A stretch of DNA of 64,000 bases from Elusimicrobia bacterium RIFOXYA2_FULL_47_53 (GCA_001800315.1 MGVE01000006.1:234021-298020); one strand, 5' to 3'. Positions 24,001 to 26,228 are shown, counted from the stretch's first letter. Notes: generated by a model from the sequence alone, not told the origin. Program-made: numbers and translations.

Positions 24001-26228
24001 TTTCGTTTTTCCCGTTCACTGATAATAGCCTGCGCGAAATCCGGGAAGCGCGCCAAAATCTCCTTCTCAATGCCGTCAATCTTCTCTTGCGCGCTTAATG
24101 CCGGATCGGATACAATTTCGTAAATTAAACCATTGCCGGTTAAAATGTTGTTTGCCGCGGCAAACTCAAACAGCTCCCTTGCTATGGAATAGATATCGCC
24201 AAAAACTATTCTTGAAATAAATCCGGCGGCATCAAGCAGTTCGTAAACCGCCGCCTTGGCCTCCGCCACGAGCCCCGCGGGCTGGCTTACAATCTCTCCG
24301 GTTATTTCGCCGCTCCCCAACTTTATGACTGTGCCGTTCTCAAAAGTTAATTCTCCGCGGCTTGTGTTATAGCTTGCTTTTTCTCCGAAGGCCTCTTCTA
24401 TTTCGCGTATCAGTCTGGTTTTCTCGGATATACCAGCGCCTTTTATTTTATTATCCAGGGCTTTTATCGTAAGCTCAAACAATTTAGGCGCGGAACTCTG
24501 CGAGGCGAGAGCCAGGGCCAGTTGTTCCGCCGGAGACGCCGCCGCGTTTATCATGTCTCCGCCGGCTTTCGCGCTCCGCTCCAGGGAATGAGTTTCACCG
24601 TTAATCTCAAGGGCCTGCCGCATGGCAAGCCGCGCGTAAACTCTGGCCGCGGTTTTATCTTCTTTTGTGGCGCCCGGCGTGATATTTATGTACGAAATAT
24701 TTCTTTCTCTGAGCAGTTCATTGAGCCCCCGGGTATGGAAACCTCCGGTAATAACGGCAATGATTTTTGTATTTTTCAATTTGTTTACGAGTTCGGCTTC
24801 CCGGTATAAAGCTCCCCGCGCCGCGCCGCTCGCCGCGGCCTGCGTTTTCCGCTCGCCGCGGAGTTCTTCAATATTATTCAGGAAACGGGTATTTCTGCCT
24901 TCGTTTGTTCCGTAGAATTCATTGAGCAGGGCAAAATCCTTTTCCAGCGCTCCGATTTTGTCGTCGTAAGCGTATTTCAGCCATACGGTTTTAAATTTTG
25001 CGAACCTGGACTTGAAGTATTCATAGTCCTGCGCGGTAATGCTGTTTAAAAGAAATCCTTTGAAATACGGGAAGAAATCGGCGAGGAAAGCGACCTCAAG
25101 CCCGCTTCTGTCGCCGGCGAGCGCCACCCTTATATCTTCCGTCAGCCTTCTTTCTTCCTCAATAATTTTTAAGGGATTTATCGCGCGGTTATTCTCTATA
25201 TAACGGAAAAACCCGCAAAGTTCCGGGAAGCGCGACTCAACCCAATCCTGATAAGGCGCCCCGGCGGAGGCGCCGGGTTTTTTAGCCAGCTGAGCCAGGT
25301 AAACATACAGTTCGTCCACCTTTGAAAAATTGCCGGTTTTCTCAAGCAACGAGTTATACAGATTAAAGCTGATCCTTGATTTTAATTCCTGGATGAACTG
25401 CTGCATCTGGCCCGAAACTTTTCCGTAATTTAACTTTTTGCCCTGCCTTATCAGCGAGGCGTAAGCCGCCAGGCCGGGGAATTCTTCGGTTTTGATGGAA
25501 AGCGGGCTTTGGTAATCCCCGGGGTTTTCGTTTATTCTATCGGCATACGCAAAAAGCCTTTTATAGTATTCGGCGGCCTCTATTTTTCCCTTCTTATAGT
25601 CCTCTATCAGCCGGTTAAATTTCCGGCTTTCCGGGCTCATGTATTTGGCCTGCATGAAACCAAGCTCTTTTCCCAGCGCCCCGGCGGCTTTTTCAAAATG
25701 CTCCTTCTTTTCAAGTATGAGCCCCAGCCTGGCGATATTCTGCCTGTGGATCTCTTTGTCTTCAATGCCCGTCAGAATATCGGGTTTATAGGCGGTTATG
25801 GAGAAATACTCTCCGCCGGTCAGGCTTCCGTTTTCCAGCAGGTTTTCCACGAGCTCTTTTTTTATCGCTCCGTCTTTTATTCCCGCTATGCGGGCGGTGC
25901 TGATCCTGCCGTAGCCGCCCTCCACATACACATTGGCGAGTCCGAATTTTCCGTCCAGCTCGGACAATATTCTTGAGATATTTCTCTGCACCTCGGCATG
26001 GCAGTGCAGGTCCTGAATATTTACAACCGTCAGGCTGTCGGCGCCGGCGTCTTCGGGAGCCCAGAATTCGGTTATCCTGCCCGCCGTGTGCGCGATAATG
26101 ATGTCTTCCAGCGCGCGAGCCTGCGGCCCCGCGCCGCCGCTGATTTGTACGGCGGCCTGGATGGGCTCGGCCATCACGAAGGAGAACAGAAAGCTTGATA
26201 ATGAGATGAGCGCTATGATTTTTTTCAT
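1..26228 (-). CDS. Giant multidomain secreted/membrane protein, at least 8,742 residues, C-terminus outside window
   Basis: Reading the minus strand from the ATG at 26228, one frame stays open to base 3 with no stop, so at least 8,742 codons are visible and the gene continues past the left edge. An in-frame TAA lies at 26247-26249 and this is the first ATG after it. No Shine-Dalgarno sequence precedes it. The first ~25 residues form a signal peptide (MKKIIALIS..., ending near VMAEPIQA). In order (approximate residues): TraB/TIKI-like 57-523; kinase-like 828-1060; membrane pair 1197-1263; degenerate HAD-like 1285-1420; transglutaminase-like 1677-1730; TPRs 1775-1948; membrane pair 2082-2137; unknown helical 2138-2900; membrane pair 2917-2967; cassette B2 3120-3230; six beta repeats 3270-3767; helical 3780-4040; sigma-70-like 4057-4233; cassette B1 4264-4366; YvcK-like 4392-4776; HAD 4973-5050; cassette A1 5243-5338; amidoligase-like 5720-5870; HEAT-like 6080-6460; cassette A2 6530-6654; B12/radical SAM 6673-7080; cassette A3 7324-7442; unknown 7450-7790; degenerate kinase 7794-7993; histidine-kinase ATPase 8057-8323; multi-membrane end 8325-8660. 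The overall function is not known to me. Confidence 0.93.
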   Translation of the reverse strand, partial: MKKIIALISLSSFLFSFVMAEPIQAAVQISGGAGPQARALEDIIIAHTAGRITEFWAPEDAGADSLTVVNIQDLHCHAEVQRNISRILSELDGKFGLANVYVEGGYGRISTARIAGIKDGAIKKELVENLLENGSLTGGEYFSITAYKPDILTGIEDKEIHRQNIARLGLILEKKEHFEKAAGALGKELGFMQAKYMSPESRKFNRLIEDYKKGKIEAAEYYKRLFAYADRINENPGDYQSPLSIKTEEFPGLAAYASLIRQGKKLNYGKVSGQMQQFIQELKSRISFNLYNSLLEKTGNFSKVDELYVYLAQLAKKPGASAGAPYQDWVESRFPELCGFFRYIENNRAINPLKIIEEERRLTEDIRVALAGDRSGLEVAFLADFFPYFKGFLLNSITAQDYEYFKSRFAKFKTVWLKYAYDDKIGALEKDFALLNEFYGTNEGRNTRFLNNIEELRGERKTQAAASGAARGALYREAELVNKLKNTKIIAVITGGFHTRGLNELLRERNISYINITPGATKEDKTAARVYARLAMRQALEINGETHSLERSAKAGGDMINAAASPAEQLALALASQSSAPKLFELTIKALDNKIKGAGISEKTRLIREIEEAFGEKASYNTSRGELTFENGTVIKLGSGEITGEIVSQPAGLVAEAKAAVYELLDAAGFISRIVFGDIYSIARELFEFAAANNILTGNGLIYEIVSDPALSAQEKIDGIEKEILARFPDFAQAIISEREKRNINIHEKAGQEEWLKVLLLADLFGGIIAGFGAYGQEPAANETEQAAAVHSYSAASFGESDRLINELMTTLTAGYSEYIGDFSGGILSAGKVKPGIVRETNIVELIPRDVFHEGLIKDEDGIYWIVKKQDIFARDRNAPDRKIKDTPSHEMLAWLISQGRSNMAEIRFLSPQELKGVDFINKDELYRYYLTRLVVPSNIDASKLAVRDRARAFNANFVTNILLRKWDQHYGNIAFAGDLPVTIDNDEVLPFYLFDNRGGGINRFYSLFLYHSVFSTAKTVKPLSSDWSEDYRALVALMKQTDYATVRAYFLLMFEKYGLGAGLTQAESLNETYLRESIENFKSLDSDTLQRLCEQAGYEGRELENAVNFLLENHARLGQDVNELYYMLSGKDAELDLLDSGGPAQKYKDREKEKYANILGRKRPAGKPKLETAALDAAKPADGAGKAGKPSGITLSAHLAPVFFFAASLVGISPELGALMPGGPQSVVSNLFPLLEFMISPAAITLAAAITAAAAIFQSIGFRAKGGAISGPEAGEFSLRLEKAINERAVPLLSADIESITDDNGLLGKTQIKSIKELLRSGGNLVLHSSSGKEWFYKKIIGPLAEDLNRNDEIHLLGRLYFALNSGREIFAPSQQSFELINQSQEPIDKDGILGRLTAHLNGRGMAVSVVSHIGDFRDTKITPLGGYLPENTVPVSVGKIASGEFEKETGPGRLFTVQPVRQKDTARIFSYAAARLYGKYQIDSTQAGSRGNNNLSWTFENRARIADSVSVGGPGFVWATQTPSPETGQTAKTFLVPLLSKNMTEFTAALPEGADAFTFFWSGAAETVSGRVPGRWDENLYRVHQLKNRQLMSELGRLNTANISETAALMKEFIGGRYGLETLLVLIDKFVTFAQYGPEAKNRYGKTFDAFQNYFISEAARKKLIQNLVPEQFVNILSEGDCTVIAYALWELLKSLPLPDAVKIVHIGVPQHVFLGLMAGEYILAFDFAMRKVGPIVLNMSFNRDPDTPLERYLSRKPLAGYSYLNVFDEKHAASSLMTRIAAEYYDLGDHEAALAYIKESIKLGPDDPDNYYWEGLCNIELGRNDKAEQSLLKCLELVPTDPMYINAAGDFYNESGQPEKAIPLFEKTLRLYPENFDARLGLSESYMRQKNYDGALFLLKAALRTGHAKIAYAYESLAIVYQNTRKYREAAEQYLKAFLTATDDEHADEIESGLFMFLIKNRYDYREVDTKKVIEEIGGSEEWKRRNSVKIDMLLIKYAEIIGDRGDEVSLRELIDSAAPFTGDAARARGSEDAKKSSARNEFRIQPRDQETKLFGISDFIERFRNPEQYRKRRYDRYFRSRFFELLVAAAGFSWSVFFSAPQESAPVLLLSAFSLGIASGAIATALRNAYLLLNPQAENSLIEYKKKLDPGETLKEAENNWNLSKAEFVNKLSEMIKANSPDTKIYLNEIFDLTEGHFNGEDVAGWAEILDISPLGAGEELAQEREIFLNAASKSASIMRGNGLTFEETSEYLREMSDTIGALPSAEMAILAEAYPAVAEMLRKEDAGKFIKLNAMLKILAEADGRVFRNFLKESARKKPSIDILLSDIKYSIPSAAGFSGDKLALRIREIRSEIRKRNLPLGLKPLIQGNKYDLTLRWFFESMKLTENEKYLVLGMKRWIDTNKLFVGEKRARVASISQSLLVIYKTAAQKFGFTPKTNAYMLSALFTCSEEDAFKKWTEGYLAPLIREEMMKRNIPPPAADISWADVPYQIVLIYASIPEIRAGAYSTSAEYEVAKIVDIFDDQHIDLHNFKNFLQGLVYARLLSKIPSYMLKMLHPDLVEKHHFYDQQARSRFEADNNWLSAFFESGLSLHKVRMTHNLLFLPSEVGHLFSYLKLKKENNIVRPPKGLWDKVRGELYDRMFLLSEKPSSGMTKRAAEYIYLKYRANEALFEKLAEMPEAEKALKIIREDIFPYDFNSHEVIDSVQGVKPDGQLKPELTPSEILAFDEVAEGPVAKAASDSWYAAERKKIEMKTASSGQEEQLNNEVAILLGVPVISLLDNPDSFFIPAPDLTLERGLGDSAHMYAERILCDAVIQLVVSMEEAGVDPRFQPLLVPKMLEYLVPRLEREEAELYGILKNIETVDKDLVSQWFEELVKEGRVRKAFGFNAAGLGEILSNNKGFAETEFVIRMFKNIVLVVMVTAFPWLYNHWLRVSTPLQLVAFFAGLMFLYWLPYLSESVGTAIADRLQKRESNKLDNKINTLLNLQDKMSGFQGMLDLASQSKYRIGLTELMLLGDEELRFRDTHRQMLEKGIRLLRDEILSMKEFLSSRLPAEQEFAEKYFSGNREMAFEFAKAVLTKNEFERLKWFVDANSSDPQKREIANIEEITRGELRDGETLTVPGTYSLARGLAGGAQLLFGQAPTFGIDHPVINRLIELVFAPLFVPDLFIHAARDDLSDSQISGLKAIAIATSAMLLVSFYLLNLPIFTTLVSAYFANAAAHNIYNLYALQGEALTAGAAEEEEGGLAVFETNNPSSERRIDRLTYEALKKLKKHTVKNLRIYSNGRVVIEGGKLRLGIAQNPDGLAEIDVVDGVVTELRVIVDGRVAESYPFTLVYDNSTGRLVKSFRDFISKGDVAQFTNHTVKKYRTNKDNAAVLGGYIARIGEEPFSEVEIDFKDGVAVALRSIKDGRVSEEKKLITIHDNQSGKIIMSAEKPALAKLRTLKNATVKNLHTDGNMLLNFMEKSYHVGREPDLEAEADIRDGVVVAARAYKNGRLDEEIKYKIIRSAETGQVTGSFEKLSPEELSKLNNHTITDFFVPENRVIQIGGKYICKTQKGGIYAELDVRKGVVTGVRTVENGKVTENKALALVYDETGRLVESVDELSRAARLGLEKCTIRNIKTGKDSLIWIDNAVISFANYPERDAELELVGGLPSEVKILSDGKVLASKKLALVYENATGRPVKWFEKLNPADLAKLSGHTIRQFITDKTGAISFGNERFLDLDLYPNAETEIYIENGRPVSVKYLKDKDGEPIFDVNGQPLEILLNNDIKNQMRKKSPAAQARRASYLQKLYDSAVELFIKGEDRAARRKFAYIVVRGRSLPSANLAEQNLAYKAQNYLERINGIIAAERTAGLSSEQDEVFNSQYRMAESLFAAGHFAEAMELFTHLKKTAKNDYPLTAVVSARISDSRASVKLESALSLMVQKRFGEATAQLKSFRQNRDPYLAEMSKRLMNECKGWELYETVNKLYKSGRYKDALKKAKALMKKADKTTNVYGAARHLAELSMARTAGTEATPGQIFIKPEIDRAVENEMFRILGLKNNADRKAEARKHIIGNYIWLVRNIVVNNYARYDLFSQDELISEGLLALYDLIDRYIADGLFGNISFEKYVQGELGAALDLAARELNRARFKEKSLDEKISSKDGEGPTKLERMTYDDSDYSLAVEENDEIRVLLGRLEAADRLVVEKVLTKGYTAQEAANSAGISEDEALAIIKRAYSILMEITAQDEDMLSRKEEEARLRDKKALADEEMLTAPQTRSTFRGFFGGVQLLFGQAPTFAIDHPVINRLIELVFAPLFVPDLFIHAARDDLSDRQAYGLQVIAVLASLTIFYSFYVFSLPLTATLVAAYLSLSIPHFIININESGQETLGWIKNAFTRESPLDAPAEVLIIGGGTGSGKIVELFKGRFKDGIRSITSYMDNGGSSKDIMDDIAFYWAAGKPARRPAREAVRAATIPHPGDVMSAITGGVAEEWKRWFLNARSFEARSFVQLLDSAKVQAAERFKGKVGETELEAFYNRLLPYFKNADNKWKGKIRISGRGHSVKNIIFLAALDAENACPSGWVVPSRYNRALERAMRITGSGSVSVPASPATYRDASFTALLSDGGLLTGQEDITAGYHPASYIEKVAFYDNAGNPVKMPANPKALAMIQNAKRIVIGPGSAFTSIAVNLMADGVARELKKARERGVQIIFIFNATKDMETLNHTPQTLITAIERSINDSLESDYSFGDIVTHVVFNKAPVDDPALADFISGEAREIEEIRSDASRRPLEAGKHALGTFEISREDREFIEAKSIIPVGERLAEISASLQPRDSDGSRAAQSYHYSLPRLAEIFSRIETGLLPSASTKRPRAEQTAGINGQDIVIREGGRSTIDISRAPVPTKKDAMKDYLRKTGFRASGGIYIGNQTDSINERDGILCGIDGLTVLAVDEDQHRVIPEAVAIGSGIDAAQKELQRIFNLPAGELPKFIALDIDDTILGKKDVIVNGQKKTVYENLYEDRYEMAVVLAALYNRGVRLAFFTDRNSATAMSSVLVPLQQMIDSQQGRAKNEIYLYVSGMTTKFISRRNRNGAWALKPDKAYSSRSRISGQNAREITDILGEVAEENGQIKLTGMLGRLYKIYAVKNSEGKYVLRDEFRDLYPSIALGVTPGGNVGYPVIEKRDQGADGSVSQIAISPLFSSPLIDARKDFRALTVSALAASLKGRDFALRKGLVKPQQEEETLDGKTTKSTLPALVTDEKVMDRWTELTIAPFWLPDIVFHTLQILINFLLGKPDWPRLAGAGAIWTATYLAWHFTQNAYIAYLANASTHALYNLLFGSGTKAGKPLTVGEDGFGIKPSETGDENILIPTEKNPLITSAGGLLVRPDAVDNRRIIPVTDAAIVALINGKDAAGIGRAVDLLDKLERAAIVLPAQKESKKTETEVVRASAEESARYGVSGETKLGTEFANKNGVLIASMGAEQLPLLMNRYLESVRMEDERGERGRGRVNDEYADYALQKGADSEYRLLWDMIFGKEFNAKKFSKRYNNLGGNSKRRMAVSARRAAGFVYSNMINGVLKGDDRAGEVRDATQKAFTRFIIRADASGADKLAKELRYQLLEILSARVNLAVAGYTDYLKALNTSDAEHPGARIAAFREIYFKDFVPEFRSLVRILGRSREWDEAAKSKLLEIAEKVIVFEECAGELRWISGVFEGEGDKRLKERYDLISPLLGETKFEPIPGITRKFGIELEMNADEEEDYLIDNGKQKSWNGLKIFFKKLGADYNASMHIHCDRGAYESEITAEQKRNLYTIALFLDGYLCAINTHNGEEIGGRQLILPYLFVVTENHMDAKVFYHHNIINFSRDHNTIESRFLMTPVRALPLNNRARAQYIRDALTVSDGLTRAIMEGGVTGLEDVVLPVFASGYEQRIDFSNLDRALKAVFGENRAAILSFKRLLLYSGRNAIPIDESDMRSRKTIENEVKSYYFLRGKLGVYKRLASGGRRHIWDGVVEEKHAKRVKEMLGRISAVGRQKDKVTDIIKGLNTETKLEISEGLEALNERAVNMDGKNKFYEAWEKGNLSLEKLPDMLNRKKTQQFYIALYKAIERIIITKDERGEDVAKLLDMLFDAVRKEEKDRSFGSAAIVTVGNVLSAKVERGEDISKWLNMLLNLAREEGRERNRNFAETAWNAIGDVISIKAERGEDVSEILKLLGNKDTNNATIILEARVGMLSCIRKIITRAGTRTEDVSEGINILRDLYEDKFLSNDLRGMAIVNIGVSMSERAELGKDVSEGVNILFNLPGDIMLPVELRATALRTIGNFAGGAVNKEIVNKALILMEDIFKDKTGPGLLRRTSIKVLGEVLSENAAQTGHVNRWLDVLARAVRDKDLAFIDSLVLIQNIGTAISAKGLEDKDIYEGLRVLEGLAREEKISEELRETAMDKIRDVVSLEATRNKDVSEGIKVLERLVTGEGVTGNIRWNAHGVLGRVELIQSEFAERKQNGQDSKSGGGGEIIIEILANIDPSTYKNTGGIKPAEPPRANEINNGTHLTLESTYKIGKWYFKNFRKSNPQYKEMLSNEPQMKRWVELKFAPFWLPDIVLHTLQILINFLLGKPDWPRLAGAGAIWTATYLAWHFTQNAYIAYLANASTHALYNLLFGSGTKAIKPLTVGEDSSDINMVDNESVKVTLSFFSKIRDTSKIDNPLSIAVLGGTLKNTFKDSVKVSMVHYLEEGDVQKIIERINQEKPKILGLSLGFGSLRELFAVMAYVNSLPKSERPIVIAGNIVASYNVDFILEKFPEVMVCVGMGEEAMIDTVKFAKGNIPKSAIHNVSYIDENGIRRNGPRSSNSIENIGIPLPDILPAVVNSGGVVYMETSRGCPFNCAICDRKPFLEGGWKGRPINSIIEDIIEASKLGVRNINFVDEDLFAGGVERVLDLADRIIDEKKKGNIHPGLIFGTSASVRNVYRQNDSDFENEKRLNAYKKLYAAGLRVLFIGIESGSPAQLKRYGKAATVAENEEAIARIESMGIYVVPGFIMVDPLVTTEEVKENISFLKKTGMDSRITYPLKMYIPMTQSRFTAQLIDLGLIDKDTYDPNRLAYEYSFKDKDISEIINLIKQWEESQAMFFWELKIIFRSAKFGEIKSEEQLLIRQLIDEQTRILLDYLQEMVELSENERKSATITSAVSMKFGERLLGDFTKTLKYISDEKITLGGNELKSIIYRGMIREVVRLYLIDKTFTVSDIQKIVNGKFGYEADVNALSENLAVFEEDGRIIKTDNNRFMAGPEFSEFKDIPWPDLPRQSVHSSPNTDRSGLYAGVSSTGKVHSTEEISSDENGSRLTHASTYKIGRWYFKNFRKSNPQYKETLSNEPQMKRWVELKFAPFWLPDIVLHTLQILINFLLGKPDWPRLAGAGAIWTATYLAWHFTQNAYIAYLANASTHALYNLLFGSGTKAGKPLIFGKEITSSGKMSENEDFINRIPAVENGLISPEQMEYYLQNKEIINPKSLGISLRYAASGPDIASPLFIADATEMEFIDKLGYDGNGLQALIEKWDDIELDVYESHPAAYYEYRNHLGYWPIQLVDSYMEELIVLELKALGVKQNDILPISVNTDGSAVLKFWWAYPGAEKPKMRSITLKKGDITGVDYLTPVDVYLQKASLSVNNKIEKFIDVVTASSKVIVIGPDISEKKLNKNFRSVWEKITSQWRNGERGVKLDLLNDEINNAFEKVMAGKFASTYDWELELWQKEGVADGASVPVAETGEYRTKMPPAIEHLLKRAAESTEKVVKDEGILNYIERKRRDNFVYLPTMAIRSEDLPVGYSTVGGLRAARETGDTNFTADNLPLLENVNFPGKEIILGSAHFSGGNAVVRVGWLDDGTPVALRKLTRKDSPRKLEKEFLQDYKGAVTADRLGIGPKVYGVYRDSEDKLNIVMDIVPGEMPFAGRNNITLQTYLELKEARARLNAKGLDFDRDIQYHISNDGHIRIIDQREVLGVERNDRRYAGEIHSLLRYADEVVAYAILEEIERGEPQLLELLPAIYSKKTVSSKANVQPVFEKDELETKLTALELDTRKNIVKHTMRIHDLALIPEFKKKIIEVSNRGENKINPRRFQELSAAYVNKIWEAKDKNKQSNERIISEQLDSLARELVLELDNIKARLTEKDNDLLNMVDELQNIIEDSRELTTINNEVFEQQLRSITREDALLEFNWGGDKTEILGNKGALSRIFKNLLKNSQEASYDYEIYLLMKHAQTDWKPLREIRVSEDDDNWIIVFSDNGPGIPEELLKDNRLFNPGETSKEGGLSGYGLAICKDMVESMNGTISIHSVKDKGAAFTIVLPKKINTPLTLTSTYAIGRFVFGKALRAAFGISEYKPAIIRGINKFGLWLTVLYIGISIFYILPAFPGLLAPFAVLVAGGWLLNSSILAGKWLSERAAALENKYAAIRAIPKIVRTNFAFVIPATAAIPFIHFALSNLGYDGVGSAGHIYKVAIAFATAFVASWMSRARLSQGKGLSNKINLMKRGVTDPGGFREIIRWSFKSLLTSYYRYIFLYGFFMAGYFTPALAGQGEVMGIFARVIFDVGFVSPLVNTGLRVLTMELAIHKISIRGLFLGEYDKPGVKNVVSNLWNRYARLMGYNTLYWTAAMTVGWSLDDAMRTYFPYFDSANVLIFLHAFVFSTIWNMFLFDYFSKPSTIEALKEPDEPAVKPEKKSGDGEIKTQKTGRRAFGAVSIISMLKNLPEFVSSLFFKVSSHSYLNWHFV
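240..1255 (-). other. Giant protein: multi-membrane cassette C
   Basis: Residues ~8325-8660. Opens with 'PLTLTSTYAIGRFVFGKALR', the same leader seen before cassettes A2 and A3, then several strongly hydrophobic stretches ('WLTVLYIGISIFYILPAF', 'KVAIAFATAFVASW', 'YYRYIFLYGFFMAGYF'). It is longer than cassettes A and B and shares only the leader with them. It likely anchors the preceding ATPase domain at the membrane. Confidence 0.6.
1260..2070 (-). other. Giant protein domain: histidine-kinase-type ATPase (HATPase_c)
   Basis: Residues ~8057-8323. A long helical stretch is followed by an N box 'FKNLLKNSQEAS' (~8211-8220), G1 box 'FSDNGPGIPE' (~8256), a G2 box 'GLSGYGLAICKDMVES' (~8283) and a final 'GAAFTIVLP'. 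All ATP-binding boxes of HATPase_c are present. A phosphoacceptor-like His is seen in 'IVKHTMRIHDL' (~8059) but it does not look like a standard H-E-x-R/N DHp box, so histidine autophosphorylation is uncertain. Confidence 0.85.
2260..2760 (-). other. Giant protein domain: degenerate protein-kinase-like fold
   Basis: Residues ~7824-7993. 'PVALRKLTR' (~7860) occupies the place of the VAIK lysine strand and 'DIQYHISNDGHIRIIDQRE' (~7954-7972) the place of the catalytic loop and DFG, but the HRD and DFG residues are only partly kept (IIDQ in place of DFG). This looks like a RIO/APH-type or pseudokinase fold. It lies just before the histidine-kinase-type ATPase. Confidence 0.45.
3905..4260 (-). repeat. 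Giant protein membrane cassette A, copy 3
   Basis: Encodes leader 'LTHASTYKIGRWYFKNF' then 'FAPFWLPDIVLHTLQILINF', 'LLGKPDWPRLAG', a second hydrophobic stretch and 'LYNLLFGSGTKAGKPL'. By eye about 97% identical in DNA to copy 2 over ~300 bp, with only a handful of mismatches, several at codon third positions. Such silent-site identity points to recent duplication or gene conversion. Confidence 0.9.
5000..6215 (-). other. Giant protein domain: B12-binding-like plus radical SAM
   Basis: Residues ~6673-7080. The first ~150 residues have the Rossmann-like pattern of B12-binding domains ahead of radical SAM enzymes ('KPKILGLSLGFGSL', 'IVIAGNIVA', 'VCVGMGEEA'). 'METSRGCPFNCAICDRK' then holds a complete CxxxCxxC cluster motif with cysteines at residues 6863, 6867 and 6870 (codons near 5642, 5630, 5621). 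'FIGIESGSP' follows as the usual beta-strand 6 motif. This is a full-length, apparently intact domain of the B12-radical SAM class. The unusual feature is its location inside a membrane/secreted giant. Confidence 0.85.
6268..6625 (-). repeat. Giant protein membrane cassette A, copy 2
   Basis: Leader 'LTLESTYKIGKWYFKNF' and the same two-membrane-segment body as copy 3, ending 'LLFGSGTKAIKPLTVGED'. It follows the HEAT-like repeats and precedes the B12/radical SAM domain. The stretch at 6371-6457 is identical or nearly so in all three A copies. Confidence 0.9.
6840..7990 (-). repeat. Giant protein domain: HEAT/ARM-like helical repeats
   Basis: About eight units of 41-44 residues carry the signature 'E-R-G-E-D-V-S-E-G-I-x-x-L' (e.g. 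'ERGEDVAKLLDML', 'ERGEDISKWLNML', 'ERGEDVSEIL', 'LGKDVSEGVNIL', 'TRNKDVSEGIKVL') followed by 'R-x-x-A-x-x-x-I-x-x-V'. This is the two-helix rhythm of HEAT/ARM solenoids. Likely a protein-binding scaffold between the amidoligase-like domain and cassette A2. Confidence 0.65.
8620..9060 (-). other. Giant protein domain: amidoligase (COOH-NH2 ligase)-like
   Basis: Residues ~5720-5870. 'KFGIELEM' (~5725) is the typical opening strand of amidoligase_2/GCS-type ligases (FGxExE), 'SMHIHCDRG' (~5770-5778) matches the HxHxD/S metal-binding strand, and 'HNTIESRF' (~5850) resembles the 'xIExR' motif. These enzymes form amide bonds, often on peptides or cell-wall components. The assignment rests on three motifs in the right order. 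Confidence 0.55.
10218..10495 (-). repeat. Giant protein membrane cassette A, copy 1
   Basis: Body matches copies 2 and 3 from 'APFWLPDIVFHTLQILI' to 'GSGTKAGKPLTVGED'. DNA identity is very high from about 10218 to 10460 and then stops abruptly, so the STY leader of copies 2 and 3 is missing. It separates the HAD domain from the amidoligase-like region. Confidence 0.9.
11070..11320 (-). other. Giant protein domain: HAD-type phosphatase core
   Basis: Residues ~4970-5050. 'FIALDIDDTILG' is a good HAD motif I (DxDxT) and 'RLAFFTDRNS' (~5020) supplies motif II. It lies between the YvcK-like domain and cassette A1. The domain extends further to about residue 5200 with less clear motifs III and IV. 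Substrate unknown. Confidence 0.6.
11900..13055 (-). other. Giant protein domain: YvcK/CofD-like (UPF0052) domain
   Basis: Residues ~4392-4776. 'VLIIGGGTGSGK' at the start, 'SYMDNGGSS' (~4424-4432), 'GDVMSAI' and 'VIGPGSAFTS' (~4660-4670) follow the order of the YvcK/CofD family, whose members bind UDP-sugars (YvcK) or transfer lactyl-phosphate (CofD). Relative to cytosolic YvcK the region between the two glycine motifs is expanded. The nucleotide-binding motifs appear intact. Confidence 0.72.
13130..13440 (-). repeat. Giant protein membrane cassette B, copy 1
   Basis: Encodes 'GGVQLLFGQAPTFAIDHPVI', 'RLIELVFAPLFVPDLFIHAA', 'RDDLSDRQAYGL' and a hydrophobic hairpin. About 13266-13415 is close to identical to 16678-16827 (roughly nine mismatches in 140 bp by eye). 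It separates the sigma-like and YvcK-like domains. Confidence 0.88.
13525..14065 (-). other. Giant protein domain: sigma-70-like regions 2 and 4
   Basis: Residues ~4057-4233. 'IWLVRNIVVNNYARYDL' followed by 'SQDELISEGLLALYDLIDRY' and 'FEKYVQGELGAALDLAARE' follows the order of sigma-70 region 2 (the '-DL-xx-G-x-x-GL-x-x-A-x-x-x-Y/F' core). After an acidic linker, 'LLGRLEAADRLVVEKVL' and 'YTAQEAANSAGISEDEALA' match region 4, including its helix-turn-helix. The aromatic -10-melting residues are poorly kept. Seen: the motif order. Inferred: a sigma-derived fold. Its position in the middle of a signal-peptide protein makes a transcription role puzzling. Confidence 0.6.
14905..16430 (-). repeat. 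Giant protein domain: six ~86-residue beta-type repeats
   Basis: Six copies of a unit carrying a signature like 'NHTVKNLRT' (KHTVKNLRI, NHTVKKYRT, NATVKNLHT, NHTITDFFV, KCTIRNIKT, GHTIRQFIT) recur about every 256 bp. Each is followed by short alternating hydrophobic strands with 'DGVV', 'GRVVE' and 'LVYDxxTGR' turns, which suggests a beta-rich fold such as a propeller or solenoid. Sequence identity between units is modest, so the expansion is old compared with the membrane cassettes. I do not recognise the family. Some resemblance to MORN- or YD-type short beta repeats is visible but weak. Confidence 0.7.
16540..16870 (-). repeat. Giant protein membrane cassette B, copy 2
   Basis: 'TLTVPGTYSLARGLAGGAQ' leader, then the same 'LLFGQAPTFGIDHPVINRL' body as copy 1 and two hydrophobic stretches. 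It precedes the six beta repeats. The cassette B body shares the 'APFW/APLFVPD' membrane-entry motif with cassette A, so A and B may be distant relatives. Confidence 0.88.
20380..21205 (-). other. Giant protein domain: transglutaminase-like triad followed by TPR repeats
   Basis: Residues ~1677-1948. 'GDCTVIAYALWELL' (Cys), 'PQHVFLGL' (His) and 'ILAFDFAM' (Asp) give the Cys-His-Asp order of transglutaminase/papain-like domains. Right after it come about five TPR units: recognisable 34-residue pieces such as 'EAALAYIKESIKLGPDDPDNYYWEG' are seen as A-x-x-x-x-x-A-L-x-x-x-P patterns. Such transglutaminase-plus-TPR pairs are common in bacterial envelope proteins. Cross-linking or amide hydrolysis is only a guess. 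Confidence 0.55.
21970..22380 (-). other. Giant protein domain: possible degenerate HAD-like segment
   Basis: Residues ~1285-1420. 'LLSADIESITDDNG' followed by 'IKELLRSGGNLVLHSSSG' has the shape of HAD motif I (DxD-G-T), then helix and 'G-x-V-x-I-x-T/S' motif II, but the second catalytic aspartate is not in its place. It follows a pair of hydrophobic segments (~1197-1263). It could equally be an unrelated alpha/beta fold. Confidence 0.28.
23050..23745 (-). other. Giant protein domain: PI3/4-kinase or HipA-type kinase-like fold
   Basis: Residues ~828-1060. 'YWIVKKQ' (~859-865) provides a candidate ATP-binding lysine. 'KWDQHYGNI' (~965-973) matches the D-x-H-x-x-N catalytic loop of HipA/PI3K/actin-fragmin-type kinases, and 'TIDNDE' (~980-985) sits where the metal-binding aspartate is expected. 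The key residues look intact, unlike the second kinase-like domain near residue 7860. The fold assignment is inferred from motif order and spacing. Confidence 0.5.
24660..26060 (-). other. Giant protein domain: TraB/TIKI/ChaN-like N-terminal domain
   Basis: Residues ~57-523. An early 'NIQDLHCHAEVQ' motif (~69-80), then 'VYVEGGYG' (~100-107), and a late 'ITGGFHTRG' (~493-501). The HxH, E-G-G and GGFH elements recall the TraB/TIKI/ChaN superfamily of putative metal-dependent hydrolases, which pair an N-terminal H-rich motif with a C-terminal GxxH. I assign this by motif pattern only; activity and substrate are unknown. It directly follows the signal peptide, so it should be the exported head of the protein. 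Confidence 0.45.
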